Assembly (NCBI RefSeq): GCF_002850605.1
Contig: NZ_NXGB01000005.1
Location: 116,560-180,559 of the forward strand
DNA length: 64,000 nt
DNA from: Pasteurella oralis
GTDB lineage: Bacteria; Pseudomonadota; Gammaproteobacteria; Enterobacterales; Pasteurellaceae
Direction: 5' to 3'
Under the pieces are notes generated by a model. That model was not told where the DNA came from, did not search any database, and saw nothing but the letters and a program-made list of their open reading frames with translations. Shown here piece after piece: positions 1 through 9,923 of this stretch. Every line of letters begins with the position of its first letter. Within the stretch, counting starts at the first letter, position 1. The translations under genes and the position numbers were made by a program.

Positions 1-1371
1 CCACTTGAACAAGGCATTGTGCCGCCTCATTCCTTAGAGGCGGAACAGTCTGTTTTAGGGGGCATTCTTATTCATCCTGCACATTGGGATAGCATTAGTG
101 ATATGTTAATTCCTGATGATTTTTATTTAGCCGCTCATCGTGTCATTTTTCAAGAGATGGAAAACTTGGTACGCCAAGGTAAACCAATTGATTTAATTAA
201 TATTTATGAATTTCTGAAAGAGAAAAATTTAAGTGAAGATGTCGGTGGATTTGCTTATTTAGCTGAGCTTTCGAAAAATACACCAAGTGTTTCTAATATT
301 GTTTCTTATGCAGCGATTGTACGTGATCGTGCGATCTTACGTGATTTAATCAGTGTGAGTAATGATGTGGCACAAAGTTGTTACAGCACTAAAGGTATGG
401 AAGTAAAAGATATTTTAGATGAGGCAGAACGAAAAGTATTTGCGATTTCTGAAAAAAGGACGACTTCAAATGATGGTCCACAAAATATCTGCGCTATTCT
501 TGAAAAGACTATTGATCGTATTGAGTTATTAAGTAAAGCGGAAGGGCATAACGGTATCACTGGGGTCAGTACGGGCTTTGATGCGCTTGATAAAAAAACA
601 GCGGGCTTACAGCCTTCAGATTTGATTATTGTTGCCGCGCGTCCATCAATGGGGAAAACCACTTTTGCGATGAACCTGTGTGAAAATGCGGCATTGAAAA
701 GTGAGAAACCTGTGCTTGTATTCAGTTTAGAGATGCCAGCAGAACAGATTATGATGCGTTCATTAGCTTCTTTATCGCGTGTGGATCAAACAAAAATTCG
801 TACTGGGCAGGGGTTAGATCAAAGCGACTGGTCAAAAATTGGTAGTACAATGGGACTTTTTGCAAATAAACCAAATTTATATATTGATGATTCTTCTGGT
901 TTAACACCGACAGAATTGCGTTCAAGAGCAAGACGCGTATATCGGGAAAATGGTGGGTTAAGCCTAATTATGGTGGACTATTTACAATTAATGCGTGCGC
1001 CAGGGTTTGCCGATAACCGTACTTTAGAAATTGCAGAAATTTCTCGTTCTTTAAAAGCACTGGCAAAAGAATTGGAAGTGCCGGTCATTGCATTGTCACA
1101 GCTTAACCGTACGTTAGAAAATCGCGCAGATAAACGTCCTGTCAATTCAGATTTACGTGAGTCTGGCTCTATTGAGCAAGATGCTGACTTGATCATGTTT
1201 ATTTATCGTGATGAAGTGTATAACGAAAACTCCGAAGATAAAGGGGTCGCAGAGATTATTATTGGTAAACAGCGTAACGGTCCAATTGGACGTGTCAGAC
1301 TTGCCTTTAGAGGACAATATTCTCGCTTTGATAATTTAGCTGAACAACGAGATATGAGAGACGATTATTAA
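1..1371 (+). CDS. dnaB: Replicative DNA helicase DnaB (5' end missing)
   Basis: DnaB is the hexameric 5'-3' helicase that unwinds the replication fork and recruits primase. The reading frame is open from base 1 (reading PLEQGIVPPHSLEAEQ), so the true start lies about 20-30 codons upstream of the window; the GTG at 19 is only an internal codon. The N-terminal primase-interaction domain is followed by the RecA-like domain with Walker A ARPSMGKT and the strongly conserved IDDSSGLTPTE and DYLQLM segments, plus the C-terminal DLRESGSIEQDADLI motif. It closely resembles the enterobacterial protein and has no intein. The stop codon shares one base with the alr start, so the two are probably co-transcribed. 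Confidence 0.97.
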   Translation, partial: PLEQGIVPPHSLEAEQSVLGGILIHPAHWDSISDMLIPDDFYLAAHRVIFQEMENLVRQGKPIDLINIYEFLKEKNLSEDVGGFAYLAELSKNTPSVSNIVSYAAIVRDRAILRDLISVSNDVAQSCYSTKGMEVKDILDEAERKVFAISEKRTTSNDGPQNICAILEKTIDRIELLSKAEGHNGITGVSTGFDALDKKTAGLQPSDLIIVAARPSMGKTTFAMNLCENAALKSEKPVLVFSLEMPAEQIMMRSLASLSRVDQTKIRTGQGLDQSDWSKIGSTMGLFANKPNLYIDDSSGLTPTELRSRARRVYRENGGLSLIMVDYLQLMRAPGFADNRTLEIAEISRSLKALAKELEVPVIALSQLNRTLENRADKRPVNSDLRESGSIEQDADLIMFIYRDEVYNENSEDKGVAEIIIGKQRNGPIGRVRLAFRGQYSRFDNLAEQRDMRDDY

Positions 1372-2453
1372 TGAATATGAAACCTGCAACAGCCAAAATT
1401 AGTTCTGTTGCGCTAAAACATAATATCCAAACTATTAAGCAGAAAGCACCAAACAGTAAAATTATTGCAGTCGTCAAAGCAAATGCTTATGGGCACGGAG
1501 TCGTGTTTGTATCATCCGCCGTAGAAGACATGGTTGATTGCTTTGGTGTTGCTCGTTTAGAAGAAGCCTTAAGTTTACGCTCAAATGGGATTACGAAACC
1601 TATTTTGTTACTTGAAGGCTTTTTTTGTGATAAAGATTTGCCTGTTATTGCGATCAATAATATTCAAACCGTTGTACATAATGTGGAGCAATTACGGGCA
1701 TTGCAAGCAGCAAAAGTGCCAACACCAATTAAAGTTTGGCTTAAAATTGATACGGGCATGCACCGTTTAGGCGTAGATTTAGATCAAGTTGATGACTTTT
1801 ATCACACACTTAAAAGCTCACCTAATGTCGATCCTGATATTTGTTTTATTAGCCATTTTAGTCGTGCAGATGAGCTAGACTGTGATTATACGTCGATGCA
1901 ATTAAGTCGTTTCTTGCATTGTACAAAAGATAAAAATGGACAGCGCAGTATTGCTGCTTCAGGCGGCATTTTGTTTTGGTCAGAATCGCATTTAGATTGG
2001 ATTCGACCAGGCATTATTATGTATGGCATTTCACCAGTCAACATCCCTGCACAAGAATATGATCTTACACCAGTTATGATGTTAACCTCCTCGTTAATTG
2101 CTATTAAAAATCATAAAGAAGGTGAACCTGTTGGTTATGGTGGAGTATGGGTGAGCGATAAAGAAACTAAAATTGGTGTGGTCGCGATTGGTTATGGTGA
2201 TGGCTATCCTCGAGATGTGCCGACAGGAACGCCTGTGTATTTAAATGGTCGCCGTGTACCAATAGTAGGTAAGGTATCTATGGATATGCTGACGGTAGAT
2301 TTAGGTCAAGAAAGCCAAGATAGTGTTGGTGATGAAGTAATTTTATGGGGTAAAGAGCTTCCCATTGAAGAAATTGCCAAAATTAGTGGCGTAATCAGCT
2401 ATGAACTTATTACAAAGTTAACGCCACGTGTATTAACAGAATATGTGGATTAA
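1371..2453 (+). CDS. alr: Alanine racemase
   Basis: A PLP enzyme that interconverts L- and D-alanine for peptidoglycan. The PLP lysine is K36 in VVKANAYGHG, and the C-terminal beta domain has the VGYGG and GKVSMDMLTVDL segments expected near the catalytic tyrosine. At 360 residues it has the usual length. The chosen ATG overlaps the dnaB stop (TAATG); a second ATG two codons on (1377) is equally possible. The dnaB-alr order followed by pgi is the arrangement I recall in Haemophilus influenzae, but here 5.8 kb of other DNA separates alr from pgi. Confidence 0.95.
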   Translation: MNMKPATAKISSVALKHNIQTIKQKAPNSKIIAVVKANAYGHGVVFVSSAVEDMVDCFGVARLEEALSLRSNGITKPILLLEGFFCDKDLPVIAINNIQTVVHNVEQLRALQAAKVPTPIKVWLKIDTGMHRLGVDLDQVDDFYHTLKSSPNVDPDICFISHFSRADELDCDYTSMQLSRFLHCTKDKNGQRSIAASGGILFWSESHLDWIRPGIIMYGISPVNIPAQEYDLTPVMMLTSSLIAIKNHKEGEPVGYGGVWVSDKETKIGVVAIGYGDGYPRDVPTGTPVYLNGRRVPIVGKVSMDMLTVDLGQESQDSVGDEVILWGKELPIEEIAKISGVISYELITKLTPRVLTEYVD

Positions 2454-2466
2454 TAGTAGATAAAGA

Positions 2467-2494
2467 AAGTGCGGTCAGTTTTACCGCATTTTTT
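2467..2494 (+). terminator. Uptake-sequence hairpin terminator after alr
   Basis: An uptake-sequence core (2467-2475) pairs with an imperfect inverse copy (2483-2490, one G-U pair), followed by a run of six T. This is a typical Pasteurellaceae terminator built from an uptake sequence. Confidence 0.7.
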
Positions 2495-2543
2495 AGTATA
2501 ATCAATGTTGTTCAACGCATTGATTATCATAACTCAATTAAAA

Positions 2544-2578
2544 TTAGAATGTTTAAAAAAGCATTCTAAAATTTTTTT
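2544..2578 (+). terminator. Second terminator-like hairpin before mod
   Basis: Arms TTAGAATG (2544-2551) and CATTCTAA (2562-2569) are perfect complements and are followed by a T run (2572-2578). A further hairpin with arms AATCAATG/CATTGATT lies at 2500-2525. Together with the terminator at 2467 they insulate mod from the dnaB-alr transcript. Confidence 0.6.
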
Positions 2579-2638
2579 GATAACATGAAATGTTTAAAGA
2601 AGGCAAAGTTTTACTTCATATATTGTTAAGGAGAAAAA

Positions 2639-4337
2639 ATGAATCTATCCCAACAGAAACGAGAGAAAATGCTCGCTTTTTTGGCAGAGTTAAAAGCAGC
2701 ACACAATGATGATGTTCACCTTCAAGCATTTAATGAAATTGAAAATGCTTTAGTTAGCAAGAAATATGGTTTAGTTTGGGAAGAACATAGTGAAAATGTT
2801 GAGGAAATGCTCAAAAAGCATATTCCAGTATTGACAGAGTTAAAAGACCGCCAGATAATCGCTGGCGAACAGCGAGCGAACAGCGAGCGAACAGCGAGCG
2901 AACAGCGAGCGAACAGCGAGCGAACAGCGAGCGAACAGCGAGCGAACAGTAGGTGAGCAGTCTATTAATTTTTTAATCGAAGGCGATAATCTCCATTCTC
3001 TTAAACTTCTCGAAAAAACACACCGTAGCCAGATCGATCTGATCTATATTGATCCACCTTATAATACAGGTAATAAAGACTTTATTTACGATGATCATAT
3101 TGTAGATAAAACCGACGGTTATTCCCACTCTAAATGGCTCTCTTTTATGAACAAGCGGTTAGCCGTAGCAAAAAATTTATTAAGCCCACAGGGCGTGATT
3201 TTTATTTCTATTGATGATAATGAGCAGGCTCAATTGAAGTTATTATGTGATGAGATTTTTGGTGAGCAAAATTTTCTTGCTCAAATTGTATGGGAAAGAG
3301 CATATTCACCAGTTAACTTAAAGAAACATTTTTCTGAAAGCCACGATTTCATTTTAGTTTATGCAAAAAATAAAGAATTAACGATAAGTAATAAATTAAA
3401 ACGTTCAGAGGAAGCTAATAATCGTTATAAAAATCCAGATAATGATCCTAGAGGAGTTTGGAAAACAAGTGATTTATCTGTTGGACCAGCTGTTGAAAGT
3501 AATATTTACCCTATTACAACACCCACAGGAAAAATTGTGTATCCACCGCAAGGTAGAAGCTGGGTTTATTCTCAAGAAAGGTTTTATGAAATGTTAGAGG
3601 ATAAAAGAATTTGGTTTGGTTCAAAAAATAACAGTATTCCTCAAACAAAGCGTTTTTTATCAGAAGTAAATCAATCGGTTGTGCCAATGACAATTTGGAA
3701 ATACAGTGAAGTTGATCATTCTCAAACAGCAACAAAAGAATTAAAAGAGATTTTTGGTGGTCAGGCTTTATTTACTTATCCAAAACCAGTGAAATTAATT
3801 AAACAGTGTATTTCACTTTATTCACAATCTAATTCTATCATCCTCGACTTCTTCGCTGGTTCTGGTACTACTGGTCACGCTGTAGCTCAACTGAATAAAG
3901 AAGATGGTGGTAATCGTACTTATATTCTGTGTACCAATAATGAAAATAATATTTGCGAAGAAGTGACTTATCAGCGCCTTAAAAATATTCAAACGGATTT
4001 GCCACATAATTTGAAGTATTTAAAAACCGATTTTATTCAAAAATTTGCTGAAAACGACCGCACTTTACGTAATCAATTACTGCCTTATATTCGTCCCTTA
4101 ATTGAATTAGATTTTGGTTGTGAAATTGATCATCAAACAGTGTTTTTACTTGAGAATGAAGAACAATTAGCTGAAATCTTAACAGAAAACATCACGGAAA
4201 AATCCACACTATTTATTACGTCAGATATCTTATTTTCAAGGCGCCAAAATGCGTTGGTAGCTGCAAAAAAAATTCGTGTGATTGAAATTCCAGAATATTA
4301 TTTTCGCCAAGAATTAGTTGAAATGGGGGAACTATAA
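2639..4337 (+). CDS. mod: Type III DNA methyltransferase Mod, phase-variable, currently out of frame (OFF)
   Basis: Beta-class adenine methyltransferase of a type III restriction-modification system. Translation from ATG 2639 (behind AAGGAG) gives the usual Mod N-terminus (KYGLVWEEH...) and then stops at TGA 2954-2956 after 105 codons. The rest of Mod continues in the +1 frame: VGEQSINFLIEGDN, the catalytic DPPY motif at 3051-3062, a target-recognition region (about 3300-3780), and the SAM-binding motif FFAGSGTTG near 3850. The shift happens across a tract of 11-bp repeats (2865-2949). Gain of one unit, or loss of two, fuses both parts into about 569 or 558 residues. The ATG at 3147 cannot rescue activity because it lies after DPPY. 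The stop abuts the res start. It could be a fixed pseudogene, but no other damage is visible. Confidence 0.9.
2865..2949 (+). repeat. 11-bp tandem repeat tract inside mod
   Basis: Seven perfect copies of GCGAACAGCGA (2865-2941) plus an 8-bp partial copy (2942-2949). Because 11 is not divisible by 3, each gain or loss of a unit shifts the frame; none of the three frames of the repeat contains a stop. Copy numbers 5, 8, 11 put mod in frame; the 7 copies seen here do not. In protein the repeat reads as an 11-residue period, EQRANSERTAS. Confidence 0.95.
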
Positions 4338-6581
4338 ATGATCGGTTTAAAATTAAAAGATTTTCAACAACAAGCAGTGGATTTTTTAATGAGTTCTTCC
4401 AATAAAAAAGCACAAATTGTGATGAAAAGTCCGACTGGCAGTGGTAAAACTATTATTTTAATTCGATTTATTGAAACCTTTTGGATGGATTATCCCAATG
4501 CAATTTTTTGCTGGTTTACGGTAGGCAAAGGTGATTTAGAACAGCAATCAAAAGAGAGAATGGAACGTTTTTCACCAACTTCAAGAACAGCAACTTTATC
4601 GGATATTCTCAATGGTGGTTTTGAGCAAGGCACGAGTTATTTTATCAACTGGGAAACTATCACTAAAAAAGGTAATATCGCATTGAAAGAGAGTGAGCGA
4701 AAAAATCTCAAGCAACATATTGCGGATGCTCATCGTGCTAATAAAAAGTTTATTGTGATTATTGATGAAGAACACCAAAACGATACAGCGAAAGCAAGAG
4801 ATATTATTGATACACTCAATGCAGATATGGAAATTCGTGTGTCAGCTACGCCACAACCTAATCCACAGGCGACTTTTTACGAAATCAAGGAAGTGGATGT
4901 GATCAACGAAGGTTTGATTACCAGAGCAATGTATATCAATAAGGATCTTAATACTGAGCAAATGGAAAACATTCAAAATGAAACCGCTCTTTTGCTGCAA
5001 AAAGCCGATAGCATCCGCCAACAAATTGCTGCGGCTTATTTGCAAGAGAATGAAGCAATTCGACCACTTGTGTTGGTACAATTCCCAAACATGAATGATG
5101 AGCTGATTGATTTTGTGGAAACGAAATTAGCGGAAATGGGGTACTCTTATGAAAATAAAATGGTGGCGAAGTGGTTAAGTCCAGAAAACAGTCAAGATAA
5201 GAAATCACACAAGATTGGCAAAATTAATATTGGTGAAATCGACCAGCCTGACAGCATTACACATCATAATGCGGAGCCAGTCTTTTTACTGTTTAAGCAA
5301 GCATTGGCGACAGGTTGGGATTGCCCAAGAGCTAAGGTATTAGTGAAACTACGGGAAAATATGTCCGAAAGTTTTGAAATTCAAACGCTTGGACGACTTC
5401 GCCGAATGCCAATGGCAAGACATTATGGTAAAGATATTTTGGACTGTTCCTATCTTTATACTTTTGATGAGAAATATAAAGAAGCAGCAAGAAAGAGTGG
5501 CGGTAATGAGTATTTACGCCTCTTTTTAAAAGATGAACCGAAGCGCGTCGAGTTGAAAAAGGAACTGCGCAATAAGGATGCAGATTTTGAAAATGATGTG
5601 GAAGTGCGGTCGAGATTGTACGAGTTTTTCAAGACAGAATTTAAACTCACTTCCAATGTAGTAGAAAATCAACGTTGTTTAGAAAATGCGGGTTTTGTGT
5701 TTGGCGAACATTTATATCGTCAATATTTGACAGGGCGTTATCGAACATTGCACCAAATTAAGGAAGAACCAAATCAATATCATGCTCTACATTATCTGGT
5801 GAATACACACGAACATGGCATTGATTTACGTCAGCATATTGATAGTCTGAAAAAACATTTGGGGTTGAGCTATGAACGTACGCGCCAGATGTTACAGTTT
5901 CTATTTTTGGCAGATTTTGGTTTGTCGAAATACAAATTGCTTAAATTAAATTTGAAGGGCTTTTATGCTTTTGTGATCAATAATATCGATAAATTTAACA
6001 TATTGTTTATACAATTTGCTTCAGCGAAGCAACAGCATTCACTGGATTTTGGCACAAATCCACTAAGAGAAGATGTGTTTAAGATACCTTTACAGGCGCT
6101 TTATCCCTACGATCCAACCAGTGTAGCAACTATTTTTGAACGCAATGCATATAAAAATTACTCAAGTCAAATTACTGCTGGTACCTACCGTTCTATTTGT
6201 GAACGTTTGTTTGAGAAATATTGTGAATGTAACCCTAATGTGGCGTTTGTGTATAAAAATGGTGATACAGGGCAGGATTATCTTTCTATCGTGTATTACA
6301 CAGGCGTGGATAAGCAGCGGTTATTCTATCCTGACTACATTGTGAAGACTACCAGTGGTGAGATTTGGTTAATCGAAACCAAAGGAGGCGAAGATGCAAC
6401 AGGGCGGGATAAAAACATTGATCCTTTTGCAGCATTAAAATTTAATGCATTAAAAGCTTTCGCAAAAAAACATGGTTATCAATTTGGTTTTGTGCGAGAT
6501 AAGGATTTAGATCTTTACTTAAATAATCAGGAGTATGTGGATGACATGGCTCATCCAAACTGGGTACAACTCACATTGTAG
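4338..6581 (+). CDS. res: Type III restriction endonuclease subunit Res
   Basis: ATP-dependent helicase/nuclease subunit that cuts DNA only when complexed with Mod. The SF2 helicase core has Walker A SPTGSGKT near residue 32, a DEEH box (IIDEEHQND), and a motif VI-like segment (TLGRLRRMP). The C-terminal nuclease site is PD-(x)18-ETKG: FYPDYI followed by IWLIETKGGED near residue 680. At 747 residues it is shorter than EcoP15I Res (about 970) but within the family as I know it. It starts directly after the mod stop (TAAATG), so it is translationally coupled. When mod is OFF, Res should be inert, since type III Res needs Mod to bind DNA. Confidence 0.92.
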   Translation: MIGLKLKDFQQQAVDFLMSSSNKKAQIVMKSPTGSGKTIILIRFIETFWMDYPNAIFCWFTVGKGDLEQQSKERMERFSPTSRTATLSDILNGGFEQGTSYFINWETITKKGNIALKESERKNLKQHIADAHRANKKFIVIIDEEHQNDTAKARDIIDTLNADMEIRVSATPQPNPQATFYEIKEVDVINEGLITRAMYINKDLNTEQMENIQNETALLLQKADSIRQQIAAAYLQENEAIRPLVLVQFPNMNDELIDFVETKLAEMGYSYENKMVAKWLSPENSQDKKSHKIGKINIGEIDQPDSITHHNAEPVFLLFKQALATGWDCPRAKVLVKLRENMSESFEIQTLGRLRRMPMARHYGKDILDCSYLYTFDEKYKEAARKSGGNEYLRLFLKDEPKRVELKKELRNKDADFENDVEVRSRLYEFFKTEFKLTSNVVENQRCLENAGFVFGEHLYRQYLTGRYRTLHQIKEEPNQYHALHYLVNTHEHGIDLRQHIDSLKKHLGLSYERTRQMLQFLFLADFGLSKYKLLKLNLKGFYAFVINNIDKFNILFIQFASAKQQHSLDFGTNPLREDVFKIPLQALYPYDPTSVATIFERNAYKNYSSQITAGTYRSICERLFEKYCECNPNVAFVYKNGDTGQDYLSIVYYTGVDKQRLFYPDYIVKTTSGEIWLIETKGGEDATGRDKNIDPFAALKFNALKAFAKKHGYQFGFVRDKDLDLYLNNQEYVDDMAHPNWVQLTL

Positions 6582-6663
6582 ATTTTTTAGATGTGAGATA
6601 GGCACTGACTTCTTGCTTCTCGAAGACTCTATGATATTTAGTCATAAAAAATCTGCTCTTTAA

Positions 6664-6690
6664 TCTGGGGGATTGTGCCCCTCCTTTTTA
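6664..6690 (+). terminator. Weak terminator-like hairpin after res
   Basis: GGGG (6668-6671) pairs with CCCC (6678-6681) around a short loop, and a short T run follows (6685-6689). Stem is only four to five pairs, so this is tentative. Confidence 0.35.
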
Positions 6691-6722
6691 CTGACTAGAT
6701 TGTTTTTGTTAATTTTTTGTTA

Positions 6723-7819
6723 TTAACGCCCTAAATAGTCATCCCAATCTTTCCAAACTGGTTGTAATCCACGTTGGATTAAGGCTTGCGCTACTTCAGA
6801 TACTGAACGCTCATCATAAGGTGAAAATTGATCTAATTCAGTATTGCGATTAGCATAACCACCGGGCTGCGTTTAGAACCAGCACTTATCGTATTAATTG
6901 CAATAGGAACAACATTATCACGGAAATAAGGTGACTCTCTGGTCGATAGGGAAAGTTCTATCTCTGGCATAAACAAGCGGAATGCACAAATAGCTTGGAG
7001 TAATTGCTTGTCACTTATTTCTACAGTAGGTTGCATGCCGCCTGCACAAGGGCGTAATCGTGGAAATGATATGGAATAACGGTTTTTCCAATAACGTTGT
7101 TGTAGATAATTTAAATGCTCAGCAACAAAATATAAATCAGTAATCATTGGTTCTAATTCAGGGTGATTGATGTTACAAGGAATAATGGCACGACCTGCGG
7201 CGACTTCTTGGCGTACGAATTCAGGTGTAATATGGGGAGGAATTTGAGCACCAAAATTCTGTCCTTGATGTTGTTGTAATAGTATTCCGCTTTTAATTCT
7301 GTCTCGTCCCATATTTTCACGAAGCGCGATAAATTCCATTTCTGGCGTAATAATGCCTTGACGTGCATAGTGTAATTGCGTTACTCGTTTTCCTATTTTG
7401 CCTTGTTTGACTTGACATTTAAGCTGAAAACGCAATTCATCTAATGTGTTATCTTGCAAGCGTTGATTAGCATATTCTGAGCTTAATCCTGTGAGGTATT
7501 CAGTGTCACTACGTTCTAAGATCCAAGCATCACGATAAGCAGGGATACCTTTAGTAACATCAATGTGTTGATTTTCATCGCCATAAATGCCCGACGTGTC
7601 ATAAATAGGAATGGACTCATTAGCTTCATATTGCGGGTTATCTTTATCACCACCAACTAATGTCGGACTTAAATGAATTTCACGCATAGGTACTTGGATA
7701 TCAGCTCGTGAGCCTTGCAGGTAAATGCGCGAAGAGCTGGGATGCTGATAACCTTTTAATGTTTGAATGAAACTTTGGGCTGAAGCACGTTTTTCACGGC
7801 GAGTTGTAAGTTTTGACAT
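6723..7819 (-). pseudogene. ThiC-ThiH chimera left by deletion of a thiamine operon
   Basis: Residues 1 to about 224 match the N-terminal third of ThiC, the HMP-P synthase ([55 protein letters not shown]). The frame then runs straight into the C-terminal third of ThiH, the tyrosine lyase for the thiazole moiety ([41 protein letters not shown]). The junction lies near 7139-7146. A second lesion, loss of one A in an A run at about 6872-6874, shifts the ThiH end: the frame as it stands stops at 6833, whereas the shifted frame still reads [15 protein letters not shown]...WDDYLGR to a stop at 6723. The cluster-binding cysteines of both enzymes are gone, so no thiamine activity is expected. I chose ATG 7819 because ThiC homology begins there. 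Confidence 0.93.
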
Positions 7820-7948
7820 AAGCAAATATACCTTTTTAATGTGTAATAAAGTAAATTGCTTGTTGAAGTGAGGGAGGGGTGAACTCATCGCTTCAGTTAA
7901 ATAAGGTTTCCCTTATCACTAAAGAGCGGTCTAATTTTGATGAATTTT

Positions 7949-8031
7949 AACTTGTTCCCTACGCAGGTATTAACCTAACAGGTTCGACGGATCCCAATAT
8001 GGTCTCAGCTCGAAAGCACTCCGACAAGTGG
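7949..8031 (-). promoter_or_regulatory. TPP riboswitch (THI element)
   Basis: Read on the minus strand, the conserved core CTGAGA, the GAACCTGTTAGGTTAATACC segment and GCGTAGGGAA are all present in the right order, and P1 is closed by ACTTGT (8024-8029 complement) with ACAAGT (7950-7955 complement). It sits about 130 nt upstream of the thiC start, as is normal for thiC. Between it and the start a hairpin ATAAGG-GAAA-CCTTAT (7901-7916) may be part of the expression platform. The sensor looks intact although the gene behind it is broken. Confidence 0.93.
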
Positions 8032-8080
8032 ACAAGAGTATAAAAGTAAAGAAACAAAAAAAAACAAGAAAGAAACTGAG

Positions 8081-8102
8081 AAATGTGAGCTATATCACAA
8101 AA
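8081..8102. promoter_or_regulatory. CRP-binding site between the thi riboswitch and pgi
   Basis: TGTGA (8084-8088), six bases, TCACA (8095-8099) match both consensus half-sites of cAMP-CRP exactly. The site is 147 bp before the pgi start and about 50 bp before the riboswitch on the other strand, so either or both promoters may be controlled. Confidence 0.65.
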
Positions 8103-8245
8103 TAGTTGTGACTTTGGAGAGAAATAAGACAATTAATTGATTTATAAAACTTAACTTTGCTTTTACTCAACCTTTGCCTCTTAACCAAAAAACTAATTTA
8201 GTATATTATTTCATTCATTTGATATGACATAAAAAAGGAAAAGCT

Positions 8246-9895
8246 ATGAAAAACATTAACCCAACATCTACTGCTGCATGGAAAGCCTTAGAACAGCATA
8301 ACCAACAACAAAGTGCGGTGACAATTCAGCAACTTTTTGCTCAAGAAAAAGATCGTTTTGCAGATTATTCATTGATGTTTAATAACGAGATTTTGGTGGA
8401 TTTTTCGAAAAATAATGTGACTAAAGAAACATTAGCGTTGTTACGTCAATTAGCAAATGAATGTGCATTATCTGATGCTATTGAAGCAATGTTTACAGGT
8501 GAAAAAATCAATAGAACCGAAGATCGTGCTGTCTTACATACGGCATTACGTAATCGAGCAAATACAGCAGTGTTAGTTGATGGGCAGGATGTGATGCCAG
8601 AGGTAAATGCGGTATTAGCAAAAATGAAAGCGTTTTGTCAACGTGTCATTTCAGGTGAATGGAAAGGTTATACAGGTAAAGCAATTACTGATGTGATTAA
8701 TATTGGTATTGGTGGTTCAGACTTAGGGCCTTATATGGTTACTGAAGCACTACGTCCTTATAAAAATCATTTGAATTTACATTTTGTATCGAATGTTGAT
8801 GGAACACATATCGCAGAAGTGTTGAAGAAAGTGAATCCAGAAACGACCTTGTTTTTAGTGGCTTCGAAAACTTTTACCACTCAAGAAACTATGACAAATG
8901 CGCTTTCTGCATGTGATTGGTTCTTAGCAAGTGCTAAAGAACAGCAGCATGTGGCGAAACACTTTGCTGCCCTTTCAACCAATGCTAAAGCTGTAGCTGA
9001 ATTTGGTATTGATACTCATAATATGTTTGAATTCTGGGATTGGGTTGGTGGTCGTTATTCATTATGGTCAGCGATTGGATTATCTATTGCATTATCAATT
9101 GGTTTTGAGCATTTTGAAGCTCTTTTAGCAGGGGCGCACGCGATGGATCAACATTTCCGTACCGCGCCAATCGAACAAAATATTCCAACTACTTTAGCGC
9201 TCGTTGGCTTATGGAATACGAATTTTTTAGGGGCGCAAACAGAAGCTATCTTACCTTATGATCAATACTTACATCGTTTTGCGGCGTATTTCCAACAAGG
9301 TAATATGGAATCAAATGGAAAATACATTGATCGTGATGGGAAGGAGATTAATAATTATCAAACGGGACCAATCATTTGGGGGGAACCTGGTACTAATGGT
9401 CAGCATGCTTTCTATCAACTTATCCATCAAGGCACGACTCTAATCCCTTGTGACTTTATTGCGCCAGCGCAAACACACAATCCACTTGCTGATCATCATG
9501 AGAAATTATTATCAAATTTCTTTGCGCAAACTGAAGCTCTGGCTTTTGGTAAAAGTAAGCAAGAGGTTGAAGCTGAATTTATCAATGCAGGTAAGTCACT
9601 AGATGAAGTGAAAGACATTGTGCCATTCAAAGTCTTTACGGGTAATAAACCAACTAACTCTATTTTAGTACAAAAAATGACACCATTTAGCTTAGGCGCA
9701 TTAATTGCAATGTATGAGCATAAAATTTTTGTACAAGGTGTGATTTTTAATATTTATAGCTTCGATCAATGGGGAGTTGAATTAGGCAAACAATTGGCAA
9801 ATCGCATTTTGCCAGAATTAGCTAATGATGACAAAATTGAAAGCCATGATAGTTCGACTAATGGGTTGATCAATCAATATAAATCTTGGCGTTAA
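8246..9895 (+). CDS. pgi: Glucose-6-phosphate isomerase
   Basis: Interconverts glucose-6-phosphate and fructose-6-phosphate in the cytoplasm. The protein is 549 residues, the usual bacterial length, with the family signatures [10 protein letters not shown] (about 150), [16 protein letters not shown] (about 270) and the sugar-phosphate loop region SKTFTTQET. The start has a good ribosome site (AAGGAAAAGCT before ATG). An uptake-sequence core lies inside the gene at 8311. It is transcribed away from the thi remnant and ends in a strong terminator. Confidence 0.97.
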   Translation: MKNINPTSTAAWKALEQHNQQQSAVTIQQLFAQEKDRFADYSLMFNNEILVDFSKNNVTKETLALLRQLANECALSDAIEAMFTGEKINRTEDRAVLHTALRNRANTAVLVDGQDVMPEVNAVLAKMKAFCQRVISGEWKGYTGKAITDVINIGIGGSDLGPYMVTEALRPYKNHLNLHFVSNVDGTHIAEVLKKVNPETTLFLVASKTFTTQETMTNALSACDWFLASAKEQQHVAKHFAALSTNAKAVAEFGIDTHNMFEFWDWVGGRYSLWSAIGLSIALSIGFEHFEALLAGAHAMDQHFRTAPIEQNIPTTLALVGLWNTNFLGAQTEAILPYDQYLHRFAAYFQQGNMESNGKYIDRDGKEINNYQTGPIIWGEPGTNGQHAFYQLIHQGTTLIPCDFIAPAQTHNPLADHHEKLLSNFFAQTEALAFGKSKQEVEAEFINAGKSLDEVKDIVPFKVFTGNKPTNSILVQKMTPFSLGALIAMYEHKIFVQGVIFNIYSFDQWGVELGKQLANRILPELANDDKIESHDSSTNGLINQYKSWR

Positions 9896-9923
9896 GTTAA
9901 ATAACGATAAGATTTAATAGCAG

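Noticed and set aside
2865..2949. CRISPR-like array
   Set aside because: Units are contiguous 11-mers without spacers and no cas genes are near.
3147..4337. A stand-alone 396-residue methylase starting at ATG 3147
   Set aside because: The frame is open and conserved upstream of this ATG and includes DPPY; 3147 is an internal Met, and the gene is really the phase-shifted 3' part of mod.
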